Of a stretch of 64,000 nt of DNA, positions 33,738-40,905 are shown piece by piece. The number at the start of each line of letters is the position of its first letter. The stretch's first letter is position 1. The notes under the pieces are model-generated. The model worked only from the letters and a program-made list of their open reading frames with translations. It was not told the DNA's origin and did no database searches. The DNA is from Kitasatospora cineracea (GTDB lineage Bacteria > Actinomycetota > Actinomycetes > Streptomycetales > Streptomycetaceae). The DNA lies in NCBI RefSeq assembly GCF_003751605.1, contig NZ_RJVJ01000001.1, forward strand, positions 4,960,001 through 5,024,000, given 5' to 3'. The position numbers and the translations under genes were made by a program.

Positions 33738-35539
33738 GATCCGTCCTGGGGCGGGAGCGGCCGCCGCGGCGCGGCGGGCCGGGGGGCGGACAGGGCGGCG
33801 GCGATCCGGGCGGCGGTCAGGCCGGACTTGGGCAGCACGGCGCGGGCGTGCGCCAGGCGGGCGCGGTCGGCGGTGCCGAGCGAGGCGGAGGTCAGGATCA
33901 CCACCGGGATCTCCCGCAGGGCGGGGTCGGCCCGCAGGTCGGCGAGGACCCGGTAGCCGTCGACCTCGCCCAGGTGCAGGTCCAGCACGATCCCGTCCGG
34001 CCGGGCGGCCCGGACCGCGCTGAGCGCGGCCGCGCCGTCGTGGGTCTCCACCACCCGGTCGGAGATCTCGTGCAGCAGCGGGCGCAGCACGTCCCGGAAC
34101 ACCGGGTCGTCGTCGACGGCCACCAGCACCGCCCACCGGGCGCCGGTCGGCGGCGCGGGGTGCGCGGGCAGCCGGACGGTGATCGCGGTGCCCCGCCCGG
34201 GAGCGCTGTCCAGGTGCAGCGTGCCGCCGAGGATCTCGGCCAGCCGGCGGGCGTACGGCAGGCCCAGTCCGGTGCCGCGGCGCCCGCGCTGGTGCGGGCC
34301 CTTCACCTGGTAGAACTCCTCGAAGACCCGTTCGTGCTGGTCGGGCGGGATGCCGACCCCGGTGTCGGTGACGGTCAGCACCAGGACCGGGCCGCCTCCC
34401 GGGGCCTGCTCGATCCGGGTGTCCAGCCGCACCGACCCGTGCTCGGTGAACTTCAGCGCGTTGGACAGCAGGTTGCGCAGGATCCGCACCAGCATCGTCT
34501 CGTCGCCGAGCAGCGGCTCCGCGCCGGCCGGCGCCGGACCGATCCGCAGCGCCACGCCGGGACGGGCCAGGCCGCGCAGCGTGCCGTCCAGGTGCGCCAG
34601 GACGGCGCGCAGGTCCAGCGCCGCCCACTGCGGATCGAGGGTGCCGGACTCCGCCTTCGCCACGTCCAGCAGCTCGTCCACCAGGGCGAGCAGGGTGCGG
34701 CCGGAGTCGGCGATCAGCGACAGCTGCCGGGCCCGCTCCTCGGGCGGGGCGTCGGTGTCGGTGCGCAGCAGCTCGGCCAGGCCCACCACCGCGTTGACGG
34801 GCGTGCGCAGCTCGTGGCTGACGTTCGCCCAGAACCTGCTCTTGGCCTCGCTGGCCTCGCGCAACTGCCGTGACTTCTCGTCGAGTTCGGCGTACAGGGC
34901 GACCACGCCCCGGTTGGTCTCCTCCAGTTCCTCCGACAGCTCCGAGTACAGCGCCAGGACACCCCGGTTGGTCTCCTCCAACTCGCTGTTCAGGCGGCGC
35001 AGTTCCTCGCGCTGGGCGCGGGTCTGCTCCAGTGCGGCTATCAGGTCGCGGGTCTGCGCCCGGGAGTCCTCCAGGGCGCTGGGGCCGGTGTGCTCGGCGA
35101 GCAGGCGGCGGGCCCGGTCGACCGGGTCCGGGTCCGGGGCGGGCCCGAGCCGCTGCTCGATCCGGACCAGGCCGCCGGCCCCGGTGTGCTCGTGGTGGGT
35201 GGACAGCAGTCGGCCGGACGCCTCCAGCGCCTCCGCCGACAGCCGGTGCCCGCCCCGCCAGGTCAGGGTGACCCGCAGGGCGTCCGGCAGCCCCGGCCGG
35301 AGGTCGAACACGGCGGCCAGCCGGTCGGCGCCGAGCAGGCCGCGGCCGAGTTCGCTCAGCGCGGTGGCCAGCCGGACGGCGTCCTGGCCGTCCGCGCCGA
35401 GCAGGTCGGCGACGGCCCGGGCGCTGCGGCGCAGCGCGAAGGTGTCCTGGACGGTGCCCACGGACGCGTTGCCCAGGTGCACGGGCGGCTGCGGTGCGCC
35501 GCGGTCGGCCGGTGCGCCGTGGTCGGTCGGTGCGTTCAC
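33734..35539 (-). CDS. Hybrid histidine kinase with C-terminal receiver
   Basis: 601 residues, no membrane segments. An N-terminal region (about 1-150, ARAVADLLGADGQDAVRLATALSELGRGLLG) looks like a phosphatase- or kinase-linked sensor seen beside RsbT proteins. A coiled coil follows with the doubled motif SELEETNRGVLALYSEL and EELEETNRGVVALYAEL. Next come HisKA (FWANVSHELRTPVNAVVG), HATPase (NLLSNALKFTEHG, DTGVGIPPDQ, GRRGTGLGLPYARR) and a receiver with VLDLHLGEVDGYR. GTG 35539 overlaps the stop of the gene before it. The neighbourhood ties it to stressosome output. Confidence 0.92.
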   Translation of the reverse strand: MNAPTDHGAPADRGAPQPPVHLGNASVGTVQDTFALRRSARAVADLLGADGQDAVRLATALSELGRGLLGADRLAAVFDLRPGLPDALRVTLTWRGGHRLSAEALEASGRLLSTHHEHTGAGGLVRIEQRLGPAPDPDPVDRARRLLAEHTGPSALEDSRAQTRDLIAALEQTRAQREELRRLNSELEETNRGVLALYSELSEELEETNRGVVALYAELDEKSRQLREASEAKSRFWANVSHELRTPVNAVVGLAELLRTDTDAPPEERARQLSLIADSGRTLLALVDELLDVAKAESGTLDPQWAALDLRAVLAHLDGTLRGLARPGVALRIGPAPAGAEPLLGDETMLVRILRNLLSNALKFTEHGSVRLDTRIEQAPGGGPVLVLTVTDTGVGIPPDQHERVFEEFYQVKGPHQRGRRGTGLGLPYARRLAEILGGTLHLDSAPGRGTAITVRLPAHPAPPTGARWAVLVAVDDDPVFRDVLRPLLHEISDRVVETHDGAAALSAVRAARPDGIVLDLHLGEVDGYRVLADLRADPALREIPVVILTSASLGTADRARLAHARAVLPKSGLTAARIAAALSAPRPAAPRRPLPPQDGS

Positions 35540-36711
35540 CAGGAGCCCTTCGCCACTACCACGCCCGCGTCGTCCCGGCGCACCCCCGCCTCGCGCAGCA
35601 GCAGCGCCGCGGCGGTCACGGGCAGGTGGGAGAACAGGCCGGGGACGTCGGCGGCCTTCCAGCGGTCGGTCAGCCCGTCCGAGTGCAGCACCACCGCGCT
35701 GCCGGGCGGCAGGGCCTGCCGGACGGTGTGCGCGGAGGGCAGCTGGTGGCCGACGATGCCGGGGGAGGAGGGCAGCGAGCGCCGGGCCCCGGTGGCGGTG
35801 TCCACCACGAAGGCGCTGACGTTGCCGACCCCGCAGAACGTCAGCCGGGCCGCGGCGGGCTCGACCAGCGCGACGGCCGCCGCCCCGCCCCGCCCGCCGC
35901 GCAGCACCCGGTGCAGGTCGGCCAGCACCTGCTCGGGCTGGTGCGCGCAGCTGCGGTGGAAGGCCGCGACGGCGTCCGAGGCGGCCCGGGCGGCGAGCGG
36001 GCCGTGCCCCAGGCCGTCGCAGAACATCAGCAGGAACGCGCCGTCGCCGCCCGGCTGCCCCGGCCCGGGGGCGGCGTGCGGGCGCGGCGCCCGGTTGGTC
36101 AGCACCGACCAGTCCAGGCGCTCCGCCGCGGCCCCGACCGCCGGGTCGGGCGCCTCCGCCGGGGGCGCGGCGGCCCCGGCCGGCCCGAGGGCGCGCACCG
36201 CCCAGGCGTCGCCGCACAGCTCCTGGCCGCTCATCGGCCGGGTCAGGCCGGCGACGACCGGCTCGCCCGCGGCGGCGGCCCGCCCCGCCGGGGTGCGGTT
36301 CCAGAACCGGGCGGTCAGCACGGTGCCGCGGCCGGGCAGCGAGTGCAGGTCGAAGGCGTCGGCGAGGCGGGCGACCGCGCCCAGGCCGATGCCCAGGGTC
36401 CGGTCGGAGGAGTAGCCGTCGGCCAGCGCCGCGGGGACGTCCGCCATGCCCGGCCCGCTGTCGACGGTGAGGAACTCCAGCGCCGCCTCGGTGTCGGTGC
36501 GCACCACGCGCAGCACCATCGCCCCGTCCACGGCGTGCCGGCGCAGGTTGGTGGCCGCCTCGCTGACGGCGAGCGCCGCCTCGGCGGCCCGCTCGGGCAG
36601 CAGGCCGATCCGGTGGGCGAGCTGCCGGGCCGCGCTGCGGGCCGCGGCGGGCAGCGAGTCCGAGTGCCGGAACCACACGGTGTCCTCGCACACGGCCAGG
36701 GCGGGGGTCAC
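35536..36711 (-). CDS. HATPase kinase-like domain fused to RsbX-like PP2C phosphatase
   Basis: 391 residues. Residues about 10-145 are a GHKL ATPase of the RsbT/RsbW type (ALAVSEAATNLRRHA, LTVDSGPGM, SSDRTLGIGLGAVARLADAF). Residues about 190-390 are a compact SpoIIE phosphatase (FLLMFCDGLGHGPLAARAASDAV, FCGVGNVSAFV, SDGLTDRW, RRDDAGVVVAKG). In Bacillus, RsbX is a separate phosphatase that resets the stressosome; here it is joined to a kinase-like module. GTG 36711 overlaps the stop of the RsbT gene by 4 bases. Confidence 0.9.
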   Translation of the reverse strand: MTPALAVCEDTVWFRHSDSLPAAARSAARQLAHRIGLLPERAAEAALAVSEAATNLRRHAVDGAMVLRVVRTDTEAALEFLTVDSGPGMADVPAALADGYSSDRTLGIGLGAVARLADAFDLHSLPGRGTVLTARFWNRTPAGRAAAAGEPVVAGLTRPMSGQELCGDAWAVRALGPAGAAAPPAEAPDPAVGAAAERLDWSVLTNRAPRPHAAPGPGQPGGDGAFLLMFCDGLGHGPLAARAASDAVAAFHRSCAHQPEQVLADLHRVLRGGRGGAAAVALVEPAAARLTFCGVGNVSAFVVDTATGARRSLPSSPGIVGHQLPSAHTVRQALPPGSAVVLHSDGLTDRWKAADVPGLFSHLPVTAAALLLREAGVRRDDAGVVVAKGSW

Positions 36712-37127
36712 CGGGCCCACTTGGTCACCGACACCTTCGTCCCGGAACCGGGCTCGCTGTGCAGCTCGAACTCGTCCACCAGCCGGCGCGCCCCGCTCAG
36801 GCCCAGGCCCAGGCCGCCGCCGGACGTCCAGCCGTCGGTCAGCGCGAGGTCCAGGTCGGGGATGCCGGGGCCGCTGTCCTCGAACACGGCGTGCACGCCG
36901 ACCCGGGTCCCGTTGCGCACGCTCGCGCAGCGCATCGAGCCCCCGCCGCCGTAGACCAGGGTGTTGCGGGCCAGCTCGCTGGCGGCGGTGACCAGCTTGG
37001 TCTGGTCCACCAGCGACAGCCCGCACTGCTGGGCGTACGTGCGGACGGTCTGCCGGGCCCGGACCACGTCGTCGTTGGACCCGATCGGCACGGTCTGCTC
37101 GTCCTCCACCACCCGTGGCCCGGTCAC
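36708..37127 (-). CDS. rsbT: Anti-sigma regulatory kinase, RsbT-like
   Basis: 139 residues from GTG 37127. GHKL motifs: N box ELARNTLVYGGGG (Asn55), G1 FEDSGPGIPDLDLAL, and G2 GGGLGLGLSGARRLVDEF. Placed right after RsbR and RsbS, it fits the switch kinase RsbT that is held by the stressosome, phosphorylates RsbR and RsbS on stress and leaves to activate a PP2C phosphatase. RsbW-like identity is possible from sequence alone; order decides for RsbT. Confidence 0.88.
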   Translation of the reverse strand: MTGPRVVEDEQTVPIGSNDDVVRARQTVRTYAQQCGLSLVDQTKLVTAASELARNTLVYGGGGSMRCASVRNGTRVGVHAVFEDSGPGIPDLDLALTDGWTSGGGLGLGLSGARRLVDEFELHSEPGSGTKVSVTKWAR

Positions 37128-37501
37128 GGGCGGGCCGTACGCGCGGTACGGTCGCGTTCCAGCAGCGCCAGGCCCTTCTCCAGGGTGAGCGCGGTGCGCA
37201 CCCCGCCCAGCGAGAGGCCCAGCTCGACCAGGGTGATCGCCACCGCCGGGCGCATGCCGACGACCACCGTCTCGGCGTCCAGCATGCGCGAGATGGCGGC
37301 GGTGTTCGCCAGCATCCGGCCCACGAAGGAGTCGACGATCTCCAGCGCCGTGATGTCGATGACGACGCCGTTCGCGCCGGTGGCGACGATCCGCTCGGCC
37401 AGGTCGTCCTGGAGGTCCAGGACGATCTGGTCCTCCAGGTCGACCTGGATGGAGACCAGCAGCACCTGGCCGATCTTCAGGACGGGGACGCGGTCGCTCA
37501 C
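37124..37501 (-). CDS. rsbS: Stressosome scaffold STAS protein, RsbS-like
   Basis: 125 residues from GTG 37501. A single STAS domain: VPVLKIGQVLLVSIQVDLED, GVVIDITALEIVDSFVGRML. Ser58 aligns with the phosphorylated Ser59 of Bacillus RsbS. VVVGMRPAVAITLVELGLSLGGV is the usual C-terminal half. With RsbR it should form the large cytosolic stressosome shell. It overlaps both neighbours by 4 bases. Confidence 0.92.
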   Translation of the reverse strand: MSDRVPVLKIGQVLLVSIQVDLEDQIVLDLQDDLAERIVATGANGVVIDITALEIVDSFVGRMLANTAAISRMLDAETVVVGMRPAVAITLVELGLSLGGVRTALTLEKGLALLERDRTARTARP

Positions 37502-38337
37502 CGGTCGCCGCCCGCCTGCAGCGAGGAGCCGCTGCGCTGCAGGACGTGGCGCAGCGCGTCGGCCAGGGTGGCCTTGGTGACGATGTCGCCGAACTGCACG
37601 CCGAGCGCGACCAGGGTCTGCGCGATCTGCGGGCGGATGCCGGAGATGGTGCACTCCGCGCCCATCAGCCGGGCGGCGACCACGGTCTTCAGCAGGTGCT
37701 GGGCGACCTCGGTGTCCACCGCGGGCACCCCGGTGATGTCGATGATCGCGTGCTCCGACCCGGAGTCGACCAGGCTCTGCAGCAGCTTCTCCATCACCAC
37801 CTGGGTGCGCGCCGAGTCCAGCGTGCCGACCAGCGGCACCGCGACCACGTTCTCCCACAGCTTGACCACCGGCGTGGACAGTTCGAGCAACTGCTCGGCC
37901 TGCGCGCTGATGATCTCCTCCCGGGTGCGGGCGTACGCCTCGATGGTGAACAGGCCCAGCGCGTCCAGCAGCCGGGTCAGCTGCAGGTACGCCGTGATGT
38001 CCTCGGCGCTGCTGGTCGTGGTGGGCTCCAGCACGTCCTTGCAGGCGAAGACGCTGACCGCCGTCTCGGCGGGCGTGAAACCGTACCGGGCCCGGCTGCG
38101 GGAGAGCTCCACCAGCAGGGCGCGCACCTCCGAGTACGACTCGCCCTGCCAGTCCAGGCCGCCCTTGCCCAGGGCCTGCAGCAGGGCCTGGTAGAGGTCC
38201 GTCAGCTCGCGCTCCAGCTCGGCCCGGCTGATCCGGCCGCCCAGCGACGCGGCCACGGCCGCCACCCACTGGTCCTGCACCGCATCGTCCCGGGTCAGCA
38301 GCTCCACGAGCCGTTCGGACGCATGCTCCACCGCCAT
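37498..38337 (-). CDS. rsbR: Stressosome sensor STAS protein, RsbR-like
   Basis: 279 residues. Residues 1-150 are an all-helical N-terminal sensor, of the non-haem globin-like kind found in RsbR paralogues. The C-terminal STAS domain begins at about 155: ELSTPVVKLWENVVAVPLVGTLDSARTQ. Thr172 (in GTLDS) and Thr209 (in GVPAVDTEV) match the two RsbT target threonines T171 and T205 of Bacillus RsbRA. ATG 38337 follows GAGGAG. It leads a six-gene chain with 4-base overlaps at every junction, and a perfect 46-base palindrome and candidate promoter lie upstream. Confidence 0.92.
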   Translation of the reverse strand: MAVEHASERLVELLTRDDAVQDQWVAAVAASLGGRISRAELERELTDLYQALLQALGKGGLDWQGESYSEVRALLVELSRSRARYGFTPAETAVSVFACKDVLEPTTTSSAEDITAYLQLTRLLDALGLFTIEAYARTREEIISAQAEQLLELSTPVVKLWENVVAVPLVGTLDSARTQVVMEKLLQSLVDSGSEHAIIDITGVPAVDTEVAQHLLKTVVAARLMGAECTISGIRPQIAQTLVALGVQFGDIVTKATLADALRHVLQRSGSSLQAGGDR

Positions 38338-38393
38338 CAGGCGTTCTCCTCGCTCATCAGACCCCCGTCACCGGGGGACCTCGGCCGTCGCAC

Positions 38394-38439
38394 GACGGCG
38401 CGCGGTGACCCCGACCGGTCGGGGTCACCGCGCGCCGTC
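38394..38439. promoter_or_regulatory. Perfect 46-base palindrome upstream of rsbR
   Basis: Arms of 23 bases (38394-38416 and 38417-38439) with no spacer and no mismatch. It lies just past the candidate -10 box of the rsbR promoter, so it would cover the transcription start and early leader; it is also downstream of the dps stop. It could be an operator, an RNA hairpin in the leader, or the dps terminator. Confidence 0.6.
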
Positions 38440-38463
38440 TGCCCCGTCCGCCGCGAGGTATGC
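38439..38463 (-). promoter_or_regulatory. Candidate sigma-B-like promoter of the stressosome operon
   Basis: Minus strand GCAT-N15-GGGCAG, ending 101 bases before ATG 38337 and abutting the 46-base palindrome. The spacing and sequence equal those before the 9884 gene. Confidence 0.4.
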
Positions 38464-38515
38464 AGCAGCGGACGGAATTGTTTTCCGCCGCCCCCGGAGG
38501 GCCGGCGGGCCGGGG

Positions 38516-38995
38516 TCAGCCCCTGGTCTCGTGCTCGGCCCGGAACATCCAGGCGTGCTTCTCCAGCGCCGCGGTCACCGTGATCAGCAGGTCCTGGGTG
38601 ACCGGGTCGGCCTCGCCGGTCTTGGCGATCCGCTCGCGCATCCGGGCGACCACCGTCGAGAGGGTGCCCACCAACTGCTCCACGACCGCGGTGTCGGCCT
38701 GCCAGCCGGAGGGCGCCTCCGGCAGGCTGCCGGCCGCGACGGTCGCGGCCCGCCCGTCCGGGCTGACGCCGATCGCGGCGGCCCGCTCCGCCACCTGGTC
38801 GGCGAAGTCGCGGGCGGTGGCCACCACCTCGTCGAGGTGCAGGTGGACCGAGCGGAACCGGGGACCGTACAGGTTCCAGTGGGCCTGCTTGCCGGTCAGG
38901 GACAGGTCCACGAGATCGACCAGGGCGCCCTGCAGCGCCTCCCCGGCGGTGTCGCGGTCGGGTCCGTCCAGCGGGCTGCCGGTGGCGATGTCCAT
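38516..38995 (-). CDS. dps: Dps-family DNA-protecting ferritin-like protein
   Basis: 159 residues from ATG 38995 behind GGAGAGG. The four-helix Dps signature is QAHWNLYGPRFRSVHLHLDEVVATARDFADQVAERAAAIG, supplying the His, Asp and Glu ferroxidase ligands at the dimer interface; the C-terminal helix has HAWMFRAEHE. Dps forms a dodecamer that oxidises and stores iron and protects DNA in stress and stationary phase. It follows a candidate GTTT-N15-GGGCAG promoter, consistent with sigma-B-type control. Confidence 0.93.
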   Translation of the reverse strand: MDIATGSPLDGPDRDTAGEALQGALVDLVDLSLTGKQAHWNLYGPRFRSVHLHLDEVVATARDFADQVAERAAAIGVSPDGRAATVAAGSLPEAPSGWQADTAVVEQLVGTLSTVVARMRERIAKTGEADPVTQDLLITVTAALEKHAWMFRAEHETRG

Positions 38996-39047
38996 CGTCG
39001 TTCCTCTCCAGGTCGGGGACGGCCGGCGAACACCGGCCCCCGCTCGG

Positions 39048-39072
39048 CTGCCCGGTGCGGCGGAACGGAAAC
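39048..39072 (-). promoter_or_regulatory. Candidate sigma-B-like promoter of dps
   Basis: Minus strand GTTT-N15-GGGCAG, ending 52 bases before ATG 38995. Same spacing and boxes as the SDR, DUF4235 and P450 sites. Confidence 0.45.
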
Positions 39073-39107
39073 ACCGCGGCCGTCCGGATGACGGTTCCGC
39101 ATTCCTG

Positions 39108-39132
39108 GTGTGGATCGCCCGGACCCGGGTAA
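39108..39132 (+). promoter_or_regulatory. Candidate sigma-B-like promoter of the SsgA-like gene
   Basis: GTGT-N15-GGGTAA, ending 135 bases before ATG 39268. The long leader between contains a degenerate repeat (about 39185-39250) of units related to GCACGAAGCCC. Confidence 0.38.
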
Positions 39133-39267
39133 CCGCGCTGCGCCGCCCGGTGCCGGCCCCGGCCGACACGCCGCCGGCCCCACCTGCACGAAGCCCGCAC
39201 GAAGCCCGCACAAGCCCGAACGAACCCGAACGCACGAAGCCCGCACGAAAAGGAATGGGGACCCCGC

Positions 39268-39672
39268 ATGCCCGTCGCCGTGTCCAGGCCGATCTCCGTC
39301 ACCCTCCCGGAAGGCCCCTACCCCCACATCCGGCTGGTCGGCGAACTGCGCTACGACACCGCACTGCCCTACGGCGTGGGACTGGCCTTCCCGCCCCGCG
39401 GCCCCGGCGAGGAGGACATCGTCTGGTGGTTCGGCCGGGACCTGCTCGCCGAGGGCCGCCGCGCCCCGAGCGGCGAAGGGGACGTCCGGATCGCCCCCGG
39501 CCCGGACGGCCGGATCCTGATCACCCTGGGGAACGGGACGGACCGGGCGGTGATCAGCGTCCCCGCCGACACGGTCACCCGGTTCCTCGCCGACGCCTTC
39601 GCCGAAGTGCCGCCCGGCGCCGAATCCGCCCACCTCGACCTCGACTTCGGGCTGGCCCGGCTGCTGGCCTGA
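39268..39672 (+). CDS. SsgA-like sporulation and cell-division regulator (SALP)
   Basis: 134 residues. Family motifs: GELRYDTALPYGVGLAFPPRG, IVWWFGRDLLAEGRRAPSGEGDVRI, and LITLGNGTDRAVISVPADTVTRFLADAF. SALPs are found only in morphologically complex actinomycetes and steer septum placement and spore-wall work. Which of the SsgB-SsgG clades this belongs to cannot be told by eye. ATG 39268 lies behind AAAAGGAA. In Streptomyces some ssg genes are driven by sigma-B-family factors, which fits the candidate promoter upstream. Confidence 0.85.
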   Translation: MPVAVSRPISVTLPEGPYPHIRLVGELRYDTALPYGVGLAFPPRGPGEEDIVWWFGRDLLAEGRRAPSGEGDVRIAPGPDGRILITLGNGTDRAVISVPADTVTRFLADAFAEVPPGAESAHLDLDFGLARLLA

Positions 39673-39680
39673 CCCCGCCA

Positions 39681-39724
39681 CCACTCGCGCGGGCCCGGCC
39701 GTCCCACCGGGCCCGCGCGAGTGG
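39681..39724. terminator. Bidirectional hairpin terminator
   Basis: Perfect 18-base stem (39681-39698 with 39707-39724), 8-base loop, between the convergent SsgA-like and ATPase genes. Confidence 0.8.
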
Positions 39725-39728
39725 CGCG

Positions 39729-40154
39729 TCAGGCCGTCAGCGTGACGCGGATCCGCTTGCCGCCGCCCGGCAGGCGGTGGATCTCCCAGCCGGTGCTGAG
39801 CAGCTTGACCAGGGGCCAGCCCCGGCCGCCCAGCCGGGTCGGGTCCTGGAGGTTGGCGGCGTCGCCGCGCGGGTGGGCGTCGGCGGCGTCCTCCACCTCG
39901 ATGGTCAGCACCCGGCCGCCGCCGCTCGTCCGGACGGCGAACCCGGTCACCCCGCCGGCGTGCCGGATCGCGTTGGTGACCAGCTCGGTGACGGCGAGCC
40001 AGGCGTCGCCGCGCAGGCGCTCACCCGTTCCGGGGTACCGGGCGAGCGCCTCGGTGACGGCGCTCCGGGCCTCGGCCGCGGTGCGCACCGCAGGGCCCGG
40101 ACGGGCGGTGGCCGGGGGACGCCACCAGGCCGGGTCGGCCTCGGCACGGGACAT
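39729..40154 (-). CDS. RsbW-like ATP-binding protein (anti-sigma kinase type)
   Basis: 141 residues from ATG 40154. GHKL motifs: AWLAVTELVTNAIRHAGGV (N box), LTIEVEDAADAHPR in place of the usual D-x-G-x-G, and RLGGRGWPLVKLLSTGWEIHR (G2). Such single-domain proteins are abundant in streptomycetes; a few bind sigma-B factors, most have unknown targets. The G1 motif is poor, so kinase activity is uncertain. It lies 68 bases downstream of a STAS gene on the same strand, suggesting a partner pair. Confidence 0.85.
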   Translation of the reverse strand: MSRAEADPAWWRPPATARPGPAVRTAAEARSAVTEALARYPGTGERLRGDAWLAVTELVTNAIRHAGGVTGFAVRTSGGGRVLTIEVEDAADAHPRGDAANLQDPTRLGGRGWPLVKLLSTGWEIHRLPGGGKRIRVTLTA

Positions 40155-40202
40155 CGGTGACCTCGCATCGGACGGGACGGGAACGCTGCTTCAGGTGTCC
40201 GG

Positions 40203-40228
40203 CTGCCCGGACACCGCGGAGATCACAC
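40203..40228 (-). promoter_or_regulatory. Candidate sigma-B-like promoter of the RsbW-like gene
   Basis: Minus strand GTGT-N16-GGGCAG, ending 48 bases before ATG 40154 and overlapping the stop codon of the upstream STAS gene. A weak candidate. Confidence 0.28.
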
Positions 40229-40615
40229 CGGCGGAACCCGCGGCGAACGGGGGACGTCCGGCCCGGACGCGTCCCGCACCGCGGCGTCCGCGTCCGCCGC
40301 GAGGTGCAGGTGGTCCGCGGCGGAGGACAGGTCGAGCAGCCTGCGCACCGGCTCACGCAGCGGTCCGGCCAGCACCAGCCGCCCGCCCGCCTCCGCCATC
40401 CGGCGGTGGGCGACGAGCAGACCGTGCAGCACCGAGGAGTCGGCGAAGGTGACCTCGGCGAAGTCCACCACCAGCAGCCGCGGCGGACGGTCGAGCGCGG
40501 CCGTCAACCGCCGGACGAACTCCTGGGAGTCCTCCCAGTCGAGCTCGCCCCGGGCCCGCACCGTCCCGACGTCCAGCGGCTCCGCCCCGGCCGCCCCGTA
40601 CGTGTGATCGGTCAT
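40223..40615 (-). CDS. STAS-domain anti-sigma factor antagonist
   Basis: 130 residues from ATG 40615; ATG 40624 is an alternative, and neither has a clear ribosome site. Motifs: GTVRARGELDWEDSQEFVRRL, LLVVDFAEVTFADSSVLHGLLVAHRR, where Ser of ADSS is the likely phosphosite, and LAGPLREPVRRLLDLSSAADHL. It is upstream of the RsbW-like ATPase on the same strand. The 5' region consists of a 22-base tandem repeat. Confidence 0.87.
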   Translation of the reverse strand: MTDHTYGAAGAEPLDVGTVRARGELDWEDSQEFVRRLTAALDRPPRLLVVDFAEVTFADSSVLHGLLVAHRRMAEAGGRLVLAGPLREPVRRLLDLSSAADHLHLAADADAAVRDASGPDVPRSPRVPPV

Positions 40616-40640
40616 ACCGGGCATGCTAGTGGGCCCCCGC

Positions 40641-40729
40641 CCGGCGGCCGGCACCCCTCCCGCCCGGCGGCCGGCACGGCTCCACCCGGCGGCTGGCACG
40701 GCTCCACCCGGCGGCTGCCGCGGCTCCAC
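40641..40729. repeat. 22-base tandem repeat between divergent regulators
   Basis: About four units of the form CCGGCGGCTGGCACGGCTCC: a diverged unit from 40641, then 40664-40685, 40686-40707 and 40708-40729. They fill the gap between the STAS gene and the phosphatase gene. Slippage repeat; no coding function seen. Confidence 0.72.
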
Positions 40730-40905
40730 CCGGCCGGGGCCCGATGCGGCAGCCGATAGCATGGCGGTTCGGGTGCGGCCCGCCGGACTTGTCCGCAAGG
40801 GCGGGGCGGGGCGCACCAAACCCGCCGACCGCGGCGGACCCCACCGGGTCCCGGCCGGCCGACGGAAACCCAATTGCGAGGTGAGGGCCCGTCAGGGCCC
40901 GGACG

